Assembly: GCF_021018805.1 (NCBI RefSeq)
Contig: NC_086283.1
Span: forward strand, 15,327,162-15,391,161
Direction: 5' to 3'
Length of the DNA stretch: 64,000 nucleotides
Source: Prinia subflava
Taxonomy: Eukaryota; Chordata; Aves; Passeriformes; Cisticolidae
The notes beneath the pieces were generated by a model. The model was not told the origin of the DNA and searched no databases. It saw only the letters and a program-made list of their open reading frames with translations. The translations under genes and the position numbers were made by a program. Below, piece after piece: positions 1-14,925 of the stretch. The stretch's first letter is position 1, and the number at the start of each line of letters is the position of its first letter.

Positions 1-3000
1 CCAAGTGGTGAATGCAGTGTTACATTTCCTTCATCAGCCAACAGAAACATCACACTGGTGAGGCCAAGCCCTTGCAGGTGATAGGATTCTTGTTGGAAAT
101 TCAGGCTAACATTCAGAAAACCTCCAATCTCCCTCTTATCCAGATTTCTCTCCCTGCACATAAAATAAAATCTCGTTCATGTGGAACCTGCATTACAGCT
201 CTCTGGGCACAGTGCTGGCTCACCTCCACTGAAAGGGATCTTAAATCTCTATTTTTAGTTCTTTTTCTTACCTCGGGTCAGTTCCAAAACTAACCCCTGC
301 CTATCTCACTTGTCATTGCCTACAAACCACTTCTACATCTGCTCCTTGGGTAACGAGCTGCTCCTTCCAGTTTTATTTCTCCATTGTCCTCCATTTGCTT
401 TCCCTCCCCAGAAAAGGAAATGGAACACATCCTCACATGGAACTTTTGCCTGCTTCTTGGCTTTCTGTTTCCTTAACTCGAAAATGAAGGATTCTCTCAA
501 GGTAAACAATTTTAGCTATCCCGTTTACTTGACATCTGATGCTACTCCACCAACCCTCCTCAAGGTCCAGTGGGCACGACTTGCAGTGTGGGGTGTGTCT
601 TTCCGGCTGATGTGCTACATCCTAGTGGTAATATTTGCAGAATTACCACATTCTCCCCCTTTGGAGAACCAGCAGCGAAGTATTAAAGTCTGATTGCAGG
701 GTGGAAACCTCATTCATTTTCCCACACCCAGAACTGCCACATGAACTACTTGTGTTTGTGAGGATGTGTTTGTATGTACTCTTCTTTCTCCTCCACAATA
801 CAAATTACAATTACAGTCAGCTGCATCTGATCAAACAGTACGTGAAAAAGGATAGTAGATTTGCACTCAAAACACCTATCTCATTATAATTGGCATTCTT
901 TTACATAGTTTTGTTATTTTTAAAAAATAGAAAAATTGAACCAAAATTGATACCCATAAAAGCATTTGTGATTTGTTCTTCTACAAGTTATATGTGCTCA
1001 ATCAGAACTGCAGGCAAAGACCTGTTTTTCCCAATGATAAGCAAGCATTCTAAAAAAAAAAGGTATATTATGAGACACTTAGCTCTCTAATAACCCAACT
1101 TGAAGTCAAGGGCATCCTTCCTAGGCCAGAATATATTTTATTGAACAAAACTTTCCAATTAATTGCTGACAATATAAAAGCTGTGTCAGCAAAAGCTTCC
1201 ACACTGCCTATTTCTCCTTGCCACTCTGCCATGCAGCAAGATGGGAGACAACAAAGCCCTGATTAAGCCTTCCTTGTTGCAGGGCATCCTCAGTATTCTC
1301 AGTGAAATATGCGTTCAGTCCCCACTGTCCTTGGTGGCTGAGGTTACCCCATCTGCAGGAGGCGTGCAGCTGGCATGTGGAAATGGCATGAATGATGATA
1401 GGTAATGATTTAGCCAAAATGACCCATCATTTGGGCAGCCAGTCAGAGACACAGATAATGATTAGTGTTATTGCATTCATGCACAGAAGCTTCAGGATGC
1501 AACAGGAGCAGCTGGATATTTGTTCCAGCCTACAGTGTTGGAGGCAGCATGAGGTGTTGGGGAAGAAAACATCACCACACACGTGGCAATATCACATCAT
1601 CCTCCAAGAGCTCTCAGGTAAAGAAAGGCTCATTTTATTACCAGGCTTGTAGGCAAAGAACGGAAAGAGCTATGGAGAGCTGAAAAAGTATTTAACCTTT
1701 GAAAAGTGAGACAACTACCCAACTGCTGTCCTGAGAACATTAGTATGTTGAGACAGAGATGTGGCAAGGGAGCGAAAGTCAACTGTGTGTTCCCTGTGGA
1801 GCTCCTGCTCCATGGGTCAGTGTAGGAGCTCGTGAAGCAGACCCACGTTTAGTTGCTTTTGTTGTTTGCAATTAGTCCCTTTGAAGTGTTACAGTCCTAA
1901 CCAAATAAAGAAAATTGCTTGGGCACTGAATATTCAGGAAACCACTGTCCCACTGAGAGCAAAACGGCAGGGGGGATGCAAGGGGAATGAGCTGTGCTCA
2001 GTACAGATTGAGTCCTGTGCAGCATGTGCCATTACAAGTGGGTCAGGAAGGACTTTGCAGACTTCCCTTTCTCTTAATTTTTGCAGTTCATTATTTTCCC
2101 CCTAGGAAAAGACAATGCAGACACAGTGGGCAAGGCATTTAGGTCAAGACTTTCATAAACAGGATCCCAATGTTTGTCTCTGAACAAGTGACCTGATTTT
2201 TAAAAACACTAAGAAAGCAGTATCTCCCACTACCTTAAACAAACACTGGCCTTTTGAGTATCAGATTATTTAGGGGTCTCAGCCTGACTTTCAGATCAAG
2301 TTTCATCTTCTCATATCACAGGCTCAGTATTGACTAAAGTGTCCAATCTAATCAAGGTGCATGTGGGAGATCAGATCTAAGATGAAGCCTAAAAAAATAA
2401 GGTGCTCAATTCACTCAAACCAGCCAGGAAATCCTGAATGCACATTAGCAAGCAGTGACTGCTGTATTTACATCACACCTCAAATACCTATCATTTCCAG
2501 TAAACCACAAACATCCTCTTCATACTCCTACAGGAATGCTCAGTTTTGCAAGGTGCTTTTCCTAATCTCCGTCTGAAGGTGCTCCTCTTCCTTGGTGGCA
2601 GAGGGAACCCAGTGGATGGTTTAGCCCATCAAATTTTAAAAAGATCAAGATGGCTTAAATCCCTCCCATGGCTTGCTACCTCTGTATACGTCTCCTTGCA
2701 TTTGCTGGACTGAATTAGAAGCAAGGATAGCCTTTATTACGGTCAGGTTAGATTAGTGCTCCTGGTTAGAACAGTGTCTCAGGGCTAAGGAACATCTGCT
2801 CCAGATTTGCTTTGAAACATCCAAAGAGAGCCTGTGCTGCCCGGTTTCTCCCCACTCTCTGGCAGAGAGCCCTGCACCAGCCTACATGTACCTCCTGCCT
2901 CCCATGTCACTGTTCGAGTTCCAAGTTGACTGTCTTAGGTGCTTGGGGGGGGAAAAATAATCTCTTTTCTTATCAGCTTTTGAACAAATTTCACTGCTGG

Positions 3001-6000
3001 AAAAAGAATTTCTATTCTTGTTTTTCTGAATACAGAGGATGTACTCTATAAATCTTTAAAAAATACTATGTGAAATAGAGCATTGATAGGTATCGCATCT
3101 GAACTGAGACTGATACTCAGAAGCATTTTGCTTTGCCTTTTTACAATAAAAACTGTATCAATTATTAGCAATAATACAATATATAACCTAGGGACATGGA
3201 CTACCACACACAAAACTTGTTAACCTGGTAGTGCAGAGCATGTACAGAGTCCCAGTTCAGTACAGCTTTTATAGCTAGACTCACACTTAAGAGCCTAGCA
3301 TGGATTTAACTCATTTCACAACCAGAGACACAAACTTTTAAATCCTCATTTGGCTCAACTTCGCAGGAGATGAAAAAAAAGCCACATGAACCAAAAAATG
3401 AAGCAGGACTAAGAGAGGGATCCAGCATCTCTCCCAAGCAGTGCTTACATAACAACAGAGATCTGTCATGCTCAGGCCACATTAGAGAGGACGAGAGCAT
3501 GTGAAATGAATTTTTCTATACAGTAGAGAACAAATGAAATAGTATATTAGGGATCAAATGCTGCAATAACACAACACTGATCCCGGTCTATCTCTGTGCC
3601 CCATCAGCTCAGCCCCAACAAGGGCTGAATCTGACTGAATCTTTCACACAAACACCACCAAACATTGTTTCAATTGAAAAAGGCTTAAGGTGAGATATAC
3701 TTTGTTCCATACAAGTTCCTGCCACAACCACTGTCAAGACTCTTGCATGCAGTAACACATGATAGATACTAAATGATGAAGTGTTATATTTCTTTTCTTT
3801 TTCTTTGAAAAAAATCTTGCATCATTCTATATTTTAATTCAGCTCCTGTTTGTCTAAAACAGCATCTTGTTCCTCTGCTGTGCTGTAGTTGCTGAGGTTT
3901 TCCAAATACTACAGAGATAGACAAGTCGATATTTTTTATATACTTACAAAAAATAGATCAAGTTTTCTCAAACCTTGTTAACATTTGTCCGCTCCTTGCA
4001 TCAGGACCACGTCCTGGTGACAAAAAGCTAAGCAGAGCTGAAGGTACAATGTTACAGACAAAGAGCAATAGGGAAGAAAATATGTAACAGAAATAAATTA
4101 GTCTCTTAATGAACAAGGACCCTGTTTCTGAATAAATGTCCTCAAGAGGAAGGAAAATCTGCAATGAAAACACAAGTTTATAAAACATAGCTAATTTGCT
4201 AAATTGCCTCAGAACAGACTGGTATTTTTTTCATCAAGATTTCCATGGTTCCTCACAAAAAGCACTCCAAAAGCCAATAATATAGTATCTGTGGCTTTTA
4301 CACCTCACTGAGACACCTGGCAGACAGCACTTCGTGACCTATGCTTGCCTTCCAGGTGCTGGAGGTGATGATCCAACTTTTTGGCTGTTTGATGAGATGA
4401 GATCCGTGTCCAGTTCTTGCTATTTCCAGTTTTGTGATTTTTCTTTCAGCTGCCAACAAATTTTCAAACATATGATATGCCACAGATCTTGTGGTTTGGA
4501 TTTCCTCCAGCACTTCACTAACATCTGCCAAATTCCTGTTAAATCCAACACTGGTTGATGAGCACTTTCCAATGGTGTGAAACTTAATGCAAGTAACTAG
4601 TGGAAGCTTGGGAGCAATTAAATTTTAATCAGAGGTAAGTTTCAGTTTTCAGCATTGTGAGTTATCTCTAGTGTCTAAATAGCTAATATCTATAATAACC
4701 CTCTTCTCTTGTGATCAGCAGCACAGAGCCACAGAAAGGGAGAAAAATAACAGCTTAAGAAGTGCTCTCCCTGAGAAAGCCACTTGCCATATTAATTGCT
4801 TATGCAGTCTTTCTCTCTGATATGTCATCTGTATCCCAAATTACTCAGTCATGTTTTCCAGGCAGGTCCAAGTATCTGCCCCTCTCCTGGCTGCCTCTCC
4901 TCAGCCTCCTGCCCAAGATGGGCTCTCATGCCTGGCTCTGTTAGCAGGGCTTTTGTCTCTCTGCTCTTCAGTGTGTGTCTAGCCAAAGGAGCAGGGCTAA
5001 TATTTCCTTTTGAAATCCCAGACTGCTTCTTTTCACCCTTCTTCCAGAACACACTAGGTTCTTGATTGCGAGCTGGTTTTTGCCTAGTTTCTTGGTCTTT
5101 CCCTTCAGCTGTGCCTGGAGCAGTGGGAATCCCAATACTGCTCCAAATCCCTTCCTCCTGTGGGCTGTAAATTTACAGATCTCCTGCCGAAGTGTGCCTA
5201 ATCCACAGCCTTCCCCATCCTTGTAGACATACAGGACAGCACGATGGCTTCTCGTAAAATAAATCAAGCCTTTCTACTGCTCAGTGACACATGCAAGATA
5301 CAGTCCTTTTATTATGCTGCCACAGTAGGCTCAAAGCTTTCCCACTGCTCTTCCAAGTTCAAAAATCCCCTGTTGCCAACCTAGAGCTATTTCTTTATGC
5401 ACTCCAGCAGGACCAACATAGCAAGCAGAGTTCAGCACCTCCCAGACTGTTCTTAATGGAAAACGTAAGCCCTAAAACAGAGGTTGGTGGCTGAGGTCTG
5501 AGAAGCATTCAGAGAAGTAGAAGGACCCCTGCAAAAGCCACTCTTTGGTACAAAATCTTTGTTAGAAGATGGCCACACCATCAGCGCCAAGCTTCAGGGA
5601 ACCACAAAACACAGCAGTGGGCTCTCTGGCCTCAGAAGGCTCCACAAAAAGCAGAAAAGATAACAGAAGCTGGTGATTTTTTTTTTTTAATTTATTTCTT
5701 TGTAAGTGAAAATATCCTAAACATCCTCAGCATGTGCAGCCTGGGGAAGTTAGATGAACAGCTGCCTGGAACTGAGCACTAATTCATCCATTTTGCTTTC
5801 TGTTAATGAATACAGACAATGGAAAATCAGTAGATGCAAAAACTCCACAATTTTTATGGATTTACAGACTGATTTTCTGTACCTCATCTAGTCATTTTTA
5901 TGCCTGTGCAAAGTGATGGCACAGTTGGTGTAAAGTACTACCAAATTATCATAGGGATATTTTTACCCTCCATTCCCACTGGTATGGCAAATGGCTACAG

Positions 6001-7091
6001 GTGTCAAAGGCAAAAGAAAATGTGCCTTTTAGGAGAGAAAATGAATACTCAGAAGAACACAAAATGAAGTGAACTTGCTATCCCCACTGCTGCGTCCAGA
6101 TAACGTGTGTGGATATGTACTGCTTTTTCCACAGAAAATCGTATTTATCTCTCCACCTCTGCCTCAGATTTTTCACATTTGAAGTGGTGTGCGACCACCA
6201 GGACCTGTTTAGAGAAAGGCAGGAGGAGCACCAGTCCCAGCTGCAATCCTGTGTTGGAACAGCCTCTTTCACGTTTCTCACCTGGTAGGACGTGCACCCT
6301 GCTGTGCATTTCTCTTCTTACCTTACAGCCTGCAGCTCAAATCCAGCTGGATTAGTGATGAACTGCACTGGGCTCAAGGGGAGATTGAGCACAGAGTGTA
6401 CAAACCATGTTCTGACTTGCACAGCCTCTCCTGGATTCCAGTTATAAATTTTTTAACCAAAAAAACTACTGTGTAGGGTAAGAGAAACATCTTCAGAGAG
6501 TGTGTGCAGCTATGAGACAATCTTCTCTTTTCAGTTAACAGCAAATTTTGAGGACATGGTTATTATGACAAGACAAATATTCACATGTGCAAATGTGAAA
6601 TCCCTTTGAAGCTGAATATATACACCAAATACCAAGTACTGTTAGGAAGACGAAAGAGAAAATGTCATTTCCCACCAAGCCAGCGAGGATAATGCAGCGC
6701 AGCACAAAGCCATTACAGTATGCACAGTTGAATAAACTATCCCTCTTCAAAAAATATACACAGAAACTCCTTGCACTGGTTTGCAGACTTTTAAAGCATG
6801 AAGGCATCAGGCATCATCTGCTCTGACCTCTGTGGGAACCAACTGGTACTGTTTCAGCCCCTGTGCCAAAAACTCAGGCTCTGGGGCTTGCATCACTGTC
6901 AGATCGGTCCAACTGCTGAATCTGCCTGCTGAGAAAGCAGTGACTCTGAGCCAAAAACTGGCTTGCCACCCTTTATTTTCGATGTGGGCACTCAGTGCAC
7001 TGAGTTACTACACACCTACGCCAGCTAAACCTCAGCATTATTAAGCAGAGCACAACAGACTCACTATTGATCTTATTCGGTGACATTTCTG

Positions 7092-7105
7092 CACACACAC
7101 ACACA
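7092..7105. repeat. Short (CA)7 microsatellite
   Basis: Seven CA units after TTCTG. Confidence 0.85.
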
Positions 7106-7648
7106 AAATCCATAGACAAACAAGCAGCCCCACAGAAACTGTAGGTCAAGAACAAACAGACAAAATCTTCCCTTTAAAAACAAGAGAAAATCCCACCACT
7201 CTGCCAGGTGAAATTAGCTATGTCTATATTTGATATCTAGAATGCAGTGAATACCACTGTCTCCAAAAACCATGGCAACCTGAAAATCAGAGCAATTTTT
7301 TTTCCCTTTTTAAAATAGTTCTTCACACTGCCGAAATTCCTGTGTTGTTTTTTAAGACAACAGTGTGGTGCCTTGGGGGCTCCAACCTGGAACATGGCTG
7401 CTGGATGATGCATTAATAATTTTAGGGCTTTGGGAGATTTTGCACCAAGTTTCTTTGGTTTTTTTCACTCAACTGCATTTAATCAAAGACTACAGTTATT
7501 CCTCACTCACAGCCAGTATATCCATCTGTGTGCATTCACCTTAGGAAGTTTTTTTCTACCTGAGAAATAGTCACATCCAGAATTATGAGCTGTTTGGACA
7601 GCCCTCGTTTTTTTTTTGTTTCCCCAATGCTACATAACTTTTTTCCCC

Positions 7649-7667
7649 TTTTTTTTTTTTTTTTTTT
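7649..7667. repeat. Poly(T) run of 19 nt
   Basis: Uninterrupted T run after TTTTTTCCCC. No flanking element recognised. Confidence 0.9.
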
Positions 7668-9053
7668 ACCTTTGTCCACTTAAAGGTGAAATACCATCAA
7701 ACAAAAGCCAAACAACAACCTGCATTAGGGCAAGAGCCAAGAGAAAGTAGCAATTTACAGCTCTCTGCCTGAAGCAAGGGTAGAGATTACTGCCATTTAA
7801 ACCCACTTCCACCTTGCAATTTCCACCATTTCCTGCTACTTTGCAGCCTGGTGTATTAAAAACCAAGACACCAGAGCCGAAGTCTGACTTGAAGAGAAGC
7901 CCATCTCATTCTGCTTGGGAATTACATCATATTTCAAGGCAATGTACATCTTGCTGTGGACAAAATTAAGTCCAATAAAACCAATTTCCGCTCTGACATT
8001 ATTTAAACATGGCCACAATCAAATAGAGTAGAAAGCCAAATGAAAAACCTAAACACTAAAGCGATTTCATAGATGGAGGCTGAAAAGCTCCACTGATTTG
8101 AACCCCTCCTGCTAAAGATGGATGTCCTGCAGTATATTATGGTCTGTGCACTGTAAAATTCTGGGACTTTTCAGATACACTTTTCATTTTAAGTGGATCA
8201 TATACTCTACACTCCCTTCTGCAACAGCTTAAATCCCACCATGCGATTATCTTTTCCTGTAATACCGCACTTTTCAGAATAGCAGCACACTAGCATTGTG
8301 AATAAACCCCAACAAAAGAAATTTAAGCACAAAAGAAGCATTGAGGGAGGCAGCCTCAATAACTACACTGTGGTTCATTCTTGTTTGCGGCTGTTGCTGT
8401 AACTGTGTGAAGTACCTTTGCCTTTTGAAAAGTGCTGCATGAAAAACTCTCAGTTATCCAGTCAGTAATAGCAGCTTCTTTAATGATTTCTGATAAACTG
8501 CATTGGACTTTATTTGGACACAGGAAAAAAAATTCTTAGTATCTTTCGACCTAATAAAATTGCCTATATATTTGTTTCTTTATTCTTCACCCACAAAGCT
8601 GCCCACAGAAGTCACAACCCATCCCCTGAGGCTGCAATAGAGGGGCAGAAGAAATTCTTGCTAAATCCTTGCTGATCTGACAGTGACTTCCAGTCCTGAA
8701 CTCCGAACCCTGTCATCTAGCATGGTATCAAACCCGCCCCCTTCTCTACTCATCCCGGCAGCCCTGACAGAGCTTAAAGAAACAAAGCTCACGAGCAGAT
8801 GCATCTGTATCATTTAAATACAGGGATGTAGGTACAACAAACCTCTCAACAGCAAATTAAATGTTAGGATGTGCTTCCTCCTCCCTGCCAGCCGGGCAAA
8901 GCAGTGCATGGGGAAGCAGTAGCTGCACTACCACCCTGAGGACACAAAGAGCAGAGCCAACGCTGCATCTCAGCCCTGCCTGCAGATTGCAGGGAGTGTG
9001 TCAAATCCTATTCCTTTTTTTTTGCTTTTCTCTTCTATTTCTGCCTCCCTCCA

Positions 9054-9069
9054 TTTTTTTTTTTTTTTT
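9054..9069. repeat. Poly(T) run followed by G-rich and GT-repeat sequence
   Basis: Sixteen T, then GAGGGGGGGTGGTGATGAGG and GTGTGTGTGTG to about 9102, preceded by a T/C-rich stretch from about 9010. Confidence 0.88.
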
Positions 9070-11823
9070 GAGGGGGGGTGGTGATGAGGGGTGTGTGTGT
9101 GAACAAATGATAGCTCTGTGAAAATCAGAGAACAAAGGGAAGATCAAAGAAGCAGGTAACTAGATCATTATGTATCCCAGCTGGGACAAGAGTTTAAGCC
9201 TCCGGAGCTTACTTGCCAGGTTATTTTAGAGTTATGCCAAGAGAGCTGTGCCCTCTGAAGCCTTCTGGCATAGGACATGTTGTGAGGCAAAGCAATGAGG
9301 TTTCCAGTGCTGCAGGAGGGATGTCAGGTTGCAGGAGCCATCAACTACACAGGCATCTAGTTAATTCAAGTGCAATTACGGTCAATAAAAGTTCTTTGTT
9401 ACTTACATTTCTTTGGCATCCAGTTCCAAGAGATGCAGGTTTATGTGCTGAGGCCCCCTAGGGCCCGTGGGGGTGCGTGTGTGTGTGAGGGTTTTGGGGC
9501 AGAATCTGGGTTTGCTGAAGATGCAGCTAGCAACTCTGGGGTGCTCACAGAGCACTCTCTCCCTATGCTGCAGCACTCCTGGGACAGTCAGTGCCTCTGG
9601 GAAGAGGATGTACACGGACAACATGTTGGAGATTAGGGTGGAAATGTGGGTCAAGAAAACACCCCAGAAATACCACCACATCCCTGATGGGATCTGGCTG
9701 CAGAAAAAACCCCAGGATTCTAAGTGTGGCTTGGGTTCTTCACTAGGAGTCTCTTCTGCTCTGCTTTCTCTACCTCTGTGTTTGGAAATGCTCAAAGGTA
9801 CAATTTTGGTGGCCGGGAAAACCTCCCTTGCCCAGCATGCACCTCTGTTCCTCCATCCTCACTGCTCATATACTGTGCTCTGTATTTTCCCAGCACCTCT
9901 TGCACAACTGAATGCAATCTGTACTAATTAGGCTGTTCATACAGACCCTTGTCCCCTTGTTTTGTCCTGTTGCTTTTCTACCCACATTTTTATTTTCCTC
10001 TTCTATTATTATTCAAAAAATAAAAAATAAAAATAAGGCTTTTAGCTTTGAGCCACCTAAAAAAGTGGGGGTAAAGTGCTCTGTGCCAAGACGTTTTCCC
10101 TACTTTCCATGCCAGTGTTCTCTTAAGAGCCAAACCCATGCCGCCTTTGGGAATGTGTTTTCTGGATCTAATTTGTAATTGTCTGCACAGAGAACAGAAG
10201 CAAGATGTTAATTTCACTAGATACTGATTGCAAAAGTCAATACTCCATGAGCCATTCGTGCCATTTCTCATCTTGACAAATCTTCTGGAAAAAAATTAAA
10301 AGTCAAAAAGTGTAAAATATTTTACCCATGTGTGCAGATTATCAACAACGGTGCCTAGAGAGCTCAACAAACAAAAAGCATTTTAAAGTATAAACTCCTT
10401 TCTTTTCTACATGAAAAGGACAGGACATGTATTTCTGTCATTAGCTGCTGATTTTGGAAATATTTGTACATTAATTACACTGTGCCTGCAATAATTGACC
10501 AGCTCTGCAATTGCCTTTTCTCTTTTCCTTGAAACCTAGAGGTTCTACAGAACCGAAAAGACCATTTCCCATCACTCAGAACAGTACATGAAATAAACAG
10601 CCACAAGGTTAGAGGGTGCCACAGTTGAAAAATCACTTTCTACAGAAACTAGATATATGTGTGAGTGCATGAAATGACTAATCACACAACCTGCACAAGG
10701 AAACCTAAAAATAAAATCTGGTATCCTGACAAGCAAGCAATGGCTCCTAGGCCATGACCTGCTTTCCCCACTGTTTGCAAGGAGCAACTCTTTATTAAAA
10801 CCATGCCATAGGATGGTGATGCCACATGTCACAGGAAGGTGAAGGGACTGTATGGGCAGAGCAATGCCTGGAGATGGGGCTGCCACATTGCTCCTAAAAG
10901 GACTATCCAAGTGAGATGGATCCTGCTTTAACTATTGGGGTATTCCGTCATTCCTTTGGGAATCACAAACTGTATTCCTCTAAAAGCTATTTTAGCTCTT
11001 GCTCTTATGTTCACTTCCATTTGCCTGGGCAAGCATGACAAGCAAGAGAGACAGACTGACAGCCCTGTGGTGGGCTGGTCCCTAGTCCGTCACTGTTGCC
11101 TCCTCCCCAGCACTTCAGCTCAGCAGCAAAATTTAGCATCCCACCTCCAGTTTCTTGCAATATAAACATTTTAATATGATTAACGAGTGCACTGCAGGTT
11201 CTACAAACACTACAGCAAAGCCAGAGACTTCAGATGCTCTGACCACTGTGATGCCAGCAAGCAGGAGCAAAGAGGACACACTATGACCGTAGGTGCAGGA
11301 ACTCACTGCTCCACGGGGACTCAAGAAGACGGTATCAGATCTCATTAAATGTTTAAGATCTTAATTTTTTAGTGACTTCAACGGACAGGTAAGCATCAAA
11401 AAGAAATTGGTGGTCATTATATATACAAGTCAGGTAAGAGTTTGAGAGTCTGCCTCAGCACAAAGGTCTCTAATTCAGTACATTAAATGAGCAGACAGGA
11501 CAGCACAGACCTGGTGCTGCAGCAGAACCTTCAGCTCCCCCCAGGAGTCATTTCACTGGAAGCAGCAAGCAGAGGAGAACTGACACAGAAGTCCTGCATC
11601 TGAAAGCAGGGCCTCAAGATTTCACTGTGAGCAAAAGAAAAAAAACCTCTTCCCTCTAAAGGAGGCTCAACACCTGCCACTCTCCTGTCTCCAGCCTTTG
11701 TTCGCTCCAGTAATGAACACCTTTGTACAAATAGCTGTAGATTAGAAAAGGAATTAACCTCCAAACAAAGGAGAAGCTTAATTAAGCATTGCAGTAAAAG
11801 AAAACAGAGGGGAAGTACAGGTT

Positions 11824-11843
11824 AAAAAAAAAAAAAAAAAAAA
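11824..11843. repeat. Poly(A) run of 20 nt
   Basis: Uninterrupted A run followed by GAAAGACAAGACAG. No recognisable retroposon upstream. Confidence 0.9.
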
Positions 11844-14800
11844 GAAAGACAAGACAGCTGTGCAGACTTAATTCCATTTTTTCCTCTTGTAGGTCATTTT
11901 ATTCAATGCAATTTCCTTTCTGTATTTGCATGATTTTGTTGCTGAGGCACAGCCCATTAACAGAAGGGTTTCTCTTGCTTTCCATTCACTTGTACCTTTT
12001 TTAATGCTTTGCATTACAAGCCCTTCGTGAAAAAAATAATAAAAAAAAGCAAAACAGATTTAAATTAGACTTTGGGAGTATGCCATTTCATACACTTCTC
12101 CCCAGAGAGCTTCAGCTAATTAAACAAATGATTGCAAAATACTCACAATGTCAACCCTGTCAGCTTATATGCAAAATATCTACACCAAGCTGTGGTTATT
12201 TAACCAAACACAATGTGAGGAGCAATGTCCTTCGAAGATAAGCACAAACCTTAGCACTGTAAGGGGACACTTTTTAAAACCATGGGTGGATTATGGGGAG
12301 ACAATGGACTTTCAATATCCCAGCCCACGGCCTCAGGAGCCCGCAGGCACAGCCACACCAATCTGAAAGGGAAAGGAGCTGAAGAGCTGGGTGACCAGGA
12401 CGAGGAGACTTCAACACATTCCAAAAATGAATGAGCACACTGAGCTGCTCCTGACATTTAGGCTGAGCTCTATATTACTGCTAGGAGGACAGGGTAGGAG
12501 TGGCTAATGACGATGAAGGAAATATCTGGATTTTTTGCTGTTAAATTGTAGCAGCTCAGAGCAAAAGCTGGAAAGAAGCAAGCAGATAGAAATAGGTGCC
12601 TGGAGTAGGAAAGCAGGAATATAAATGTTATGTGATTAGTCTGTGCATAATTGCTGGAGGCAGTGAAAGTCTCAATTGTCTAAAGCGAAAGGATTTAAAA
12701 TTTCTCTACACATTACATAAAAACCTTCTTAAAATACACCCCCTCCCTTTTTCACATCCTATCTTGCCTTCCTCTACTCTAAGCCATGAAAGCTTGCCCA
12801 ACAAGCTCTCTGTGTCCATCCTCTCTGCACAGACACCACTGCCTGTTTCCACCCTCTGCTACTCTTCCTTTCTCCCATTTTCTTCTTTACAACTCACACC
12901 TTCAGCATGAAGTATGTACTGACTCTCAGGACTGAGTACTCCTTTCCCTCTCACCCCTCCATCCTGCTCTTGTCTCAGACTATGTTTAATTTTCCCAAGA
13001 TAGAGACACTTCCCAGGCCAGGCACCTTAGCTTCCAGAAGAATTTTATGATCAGGTGTATGTAACAAGGTCTAACATAAATTATTACAGCCTTAGCTAGG
13101 AAAAGGCAATATTAACTTTCCTAAAGCCTTGTTAAGGGTCACAAGAACCCACTGCACAAGGTTTGAGCAAAAAGAACAGTGAGGAGGGAAGGCAGAGGAT
13201 AAGGGAGGAAAGGTTGCTCATCATAGCAGGGTCAGAGGCTGAAGCTGATATTATGTTAAAATGCACTAACAGAGTTAGGATGCTGGCAAGCCTCTGATGG
13301 GTTTCCCAGCCCTACTTAAGCACTGCTGCTCGCTGTAGCTCTGGCAAACAGGACTGATCTCAGCTGGGTGGACCTGCTTGCACAGCACCCCTCGATTTAG
13401 GAGATGAGGTTAGCAAGGGATAAGCCTCACCCGGCCTGATCCAGGTGCAAACCCAGCTCTGTTGCACTGAATGTTTGAAAGTGTGAGACAGTGGTACCAG
13501 GCAAATATTATTATCTCTTGTCAGGTGCCATGACCATGATAATCCTGAGAATACTCCTGAGGACATTGTCCTGGCTGAATCAGCGAGGTGCAAGGCACAG
13601 CAGAACTGAGACGAGCTCCTACCCATCCAGTCCTTCTCTGTGGTTGCTTCATGCTTTGGCAGCAGTATTAATGAGAAAACATTTTTGAAAGGGGAAACTC
13701 AGTTCAGAATGTTCCTTTAGGAGAAATGCCAAGATCCTTCCTTGTTTATTTTACTTGTTGTGTAAACATTTTCATAATGCTTATCAATACAGTCTGTAGA
13801 GTGTATTTGTTAAAATAACCATAATGGACATCAGTATCTTGCTCAGGACTCTGGCCTTCTCTCTAACTTCATATACTGGAGCTAATGCATAATTTGCCAT
13901 TTATTTTACTTTGTGTATGGTGCTGGTCACACTGCAGGTTCTTAATGAATCAAGTTAAATGAATGAGAAAGTACCAAAATCCCATAACAGACACCAGCAC
14001 TGGAAATGGTCAGGAAATAGGAATTAAGGATGAATGCTCTGTTTACATGATTCAAACACATTAAGGCATGAGGAAGCTGTGAAATTCTTCACTGTACGTG
14101 CTTGGTAAAAGCATTCAGCTTGCTCCTGCCAGATTCCCTCTTAGCAGTACTAGTTCCAGATTCCAACTGCTGAGCAATTTTAAAGTTCAGTGAACAAATT
14201 GTTTCAATTGTTTGGTTTTCTCCCATTTTCTGTGTGAATTATTCTCAAATTCAAGCTTAGTTTTTGCTTCTAAATGTGAGTAACAATCTGAGGAGGCTCT
14301 AATCAAAATGGTGCATTAACTTCTCCCCCCACTCAACTTTTTCAATGTACATAACCCAGTCTGCATAGTTATAGTCACAAAATATTAACATAATGTACCT
14401 CTTCCTAGGCAACAGCTATAGTGTCAGGGGAATGCAGCCCATAATAATACAGCTTGATCTAGAAGCACAATAAAATATAAATAAGTTTGTTACACTTCAG
14501 TGGCACACAGGATTCTACTGTGAAGGGCCTTCATGAATTTAGAAACCTCACCTTCTTTTTACTCTCCAACACAGATTATTTAGAAGAAGATTTATGGGCC
14601 CACATTCCCTTTTATTCCTGAAAATGAAATGTAATTGTTTACTCAGTAACAGTGTTATTTTGCTGCATGTCTACTACTAAATTTGTGGGCATAATACAGT
14701 CACACACACACTCATCAGTGGAAAGCAGTGCTCATAATGAGATAAACCCAAAACCAGGACTTTGAGAAAATCTAAAGGGGAGACTGCCATGACAGCATCC

Positions 14801-14848
14801 ATGGTTGTGGTCATTTTCAAATGAAGAAAGCCCAAACAATTTTCTGGG

Positions 14849-14925
14849 AAAACAAACAAACAAACAACAAAACCCCCCTCCAAAACAAATAAACAAACAA
14901 ACACCCCACAAAAAATCCAAAACCA
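14849..14925. repeat. (CAAA)n low-complexity tract with C run
   Basis: AACAAACAAACAAACAACAA followed by CCCCCC and more CAAA/CAAAT units. Same composition and strand as the other A/C-rich tracts. Confidence 0.9.

Noticed and set aside
9403..9931. Overlapping open frames of 130 and 154 codons on both strands
   Set aside because: Both strands are open over the same GC-richer segment, with no recognised domain; typical of stop-poor composition.
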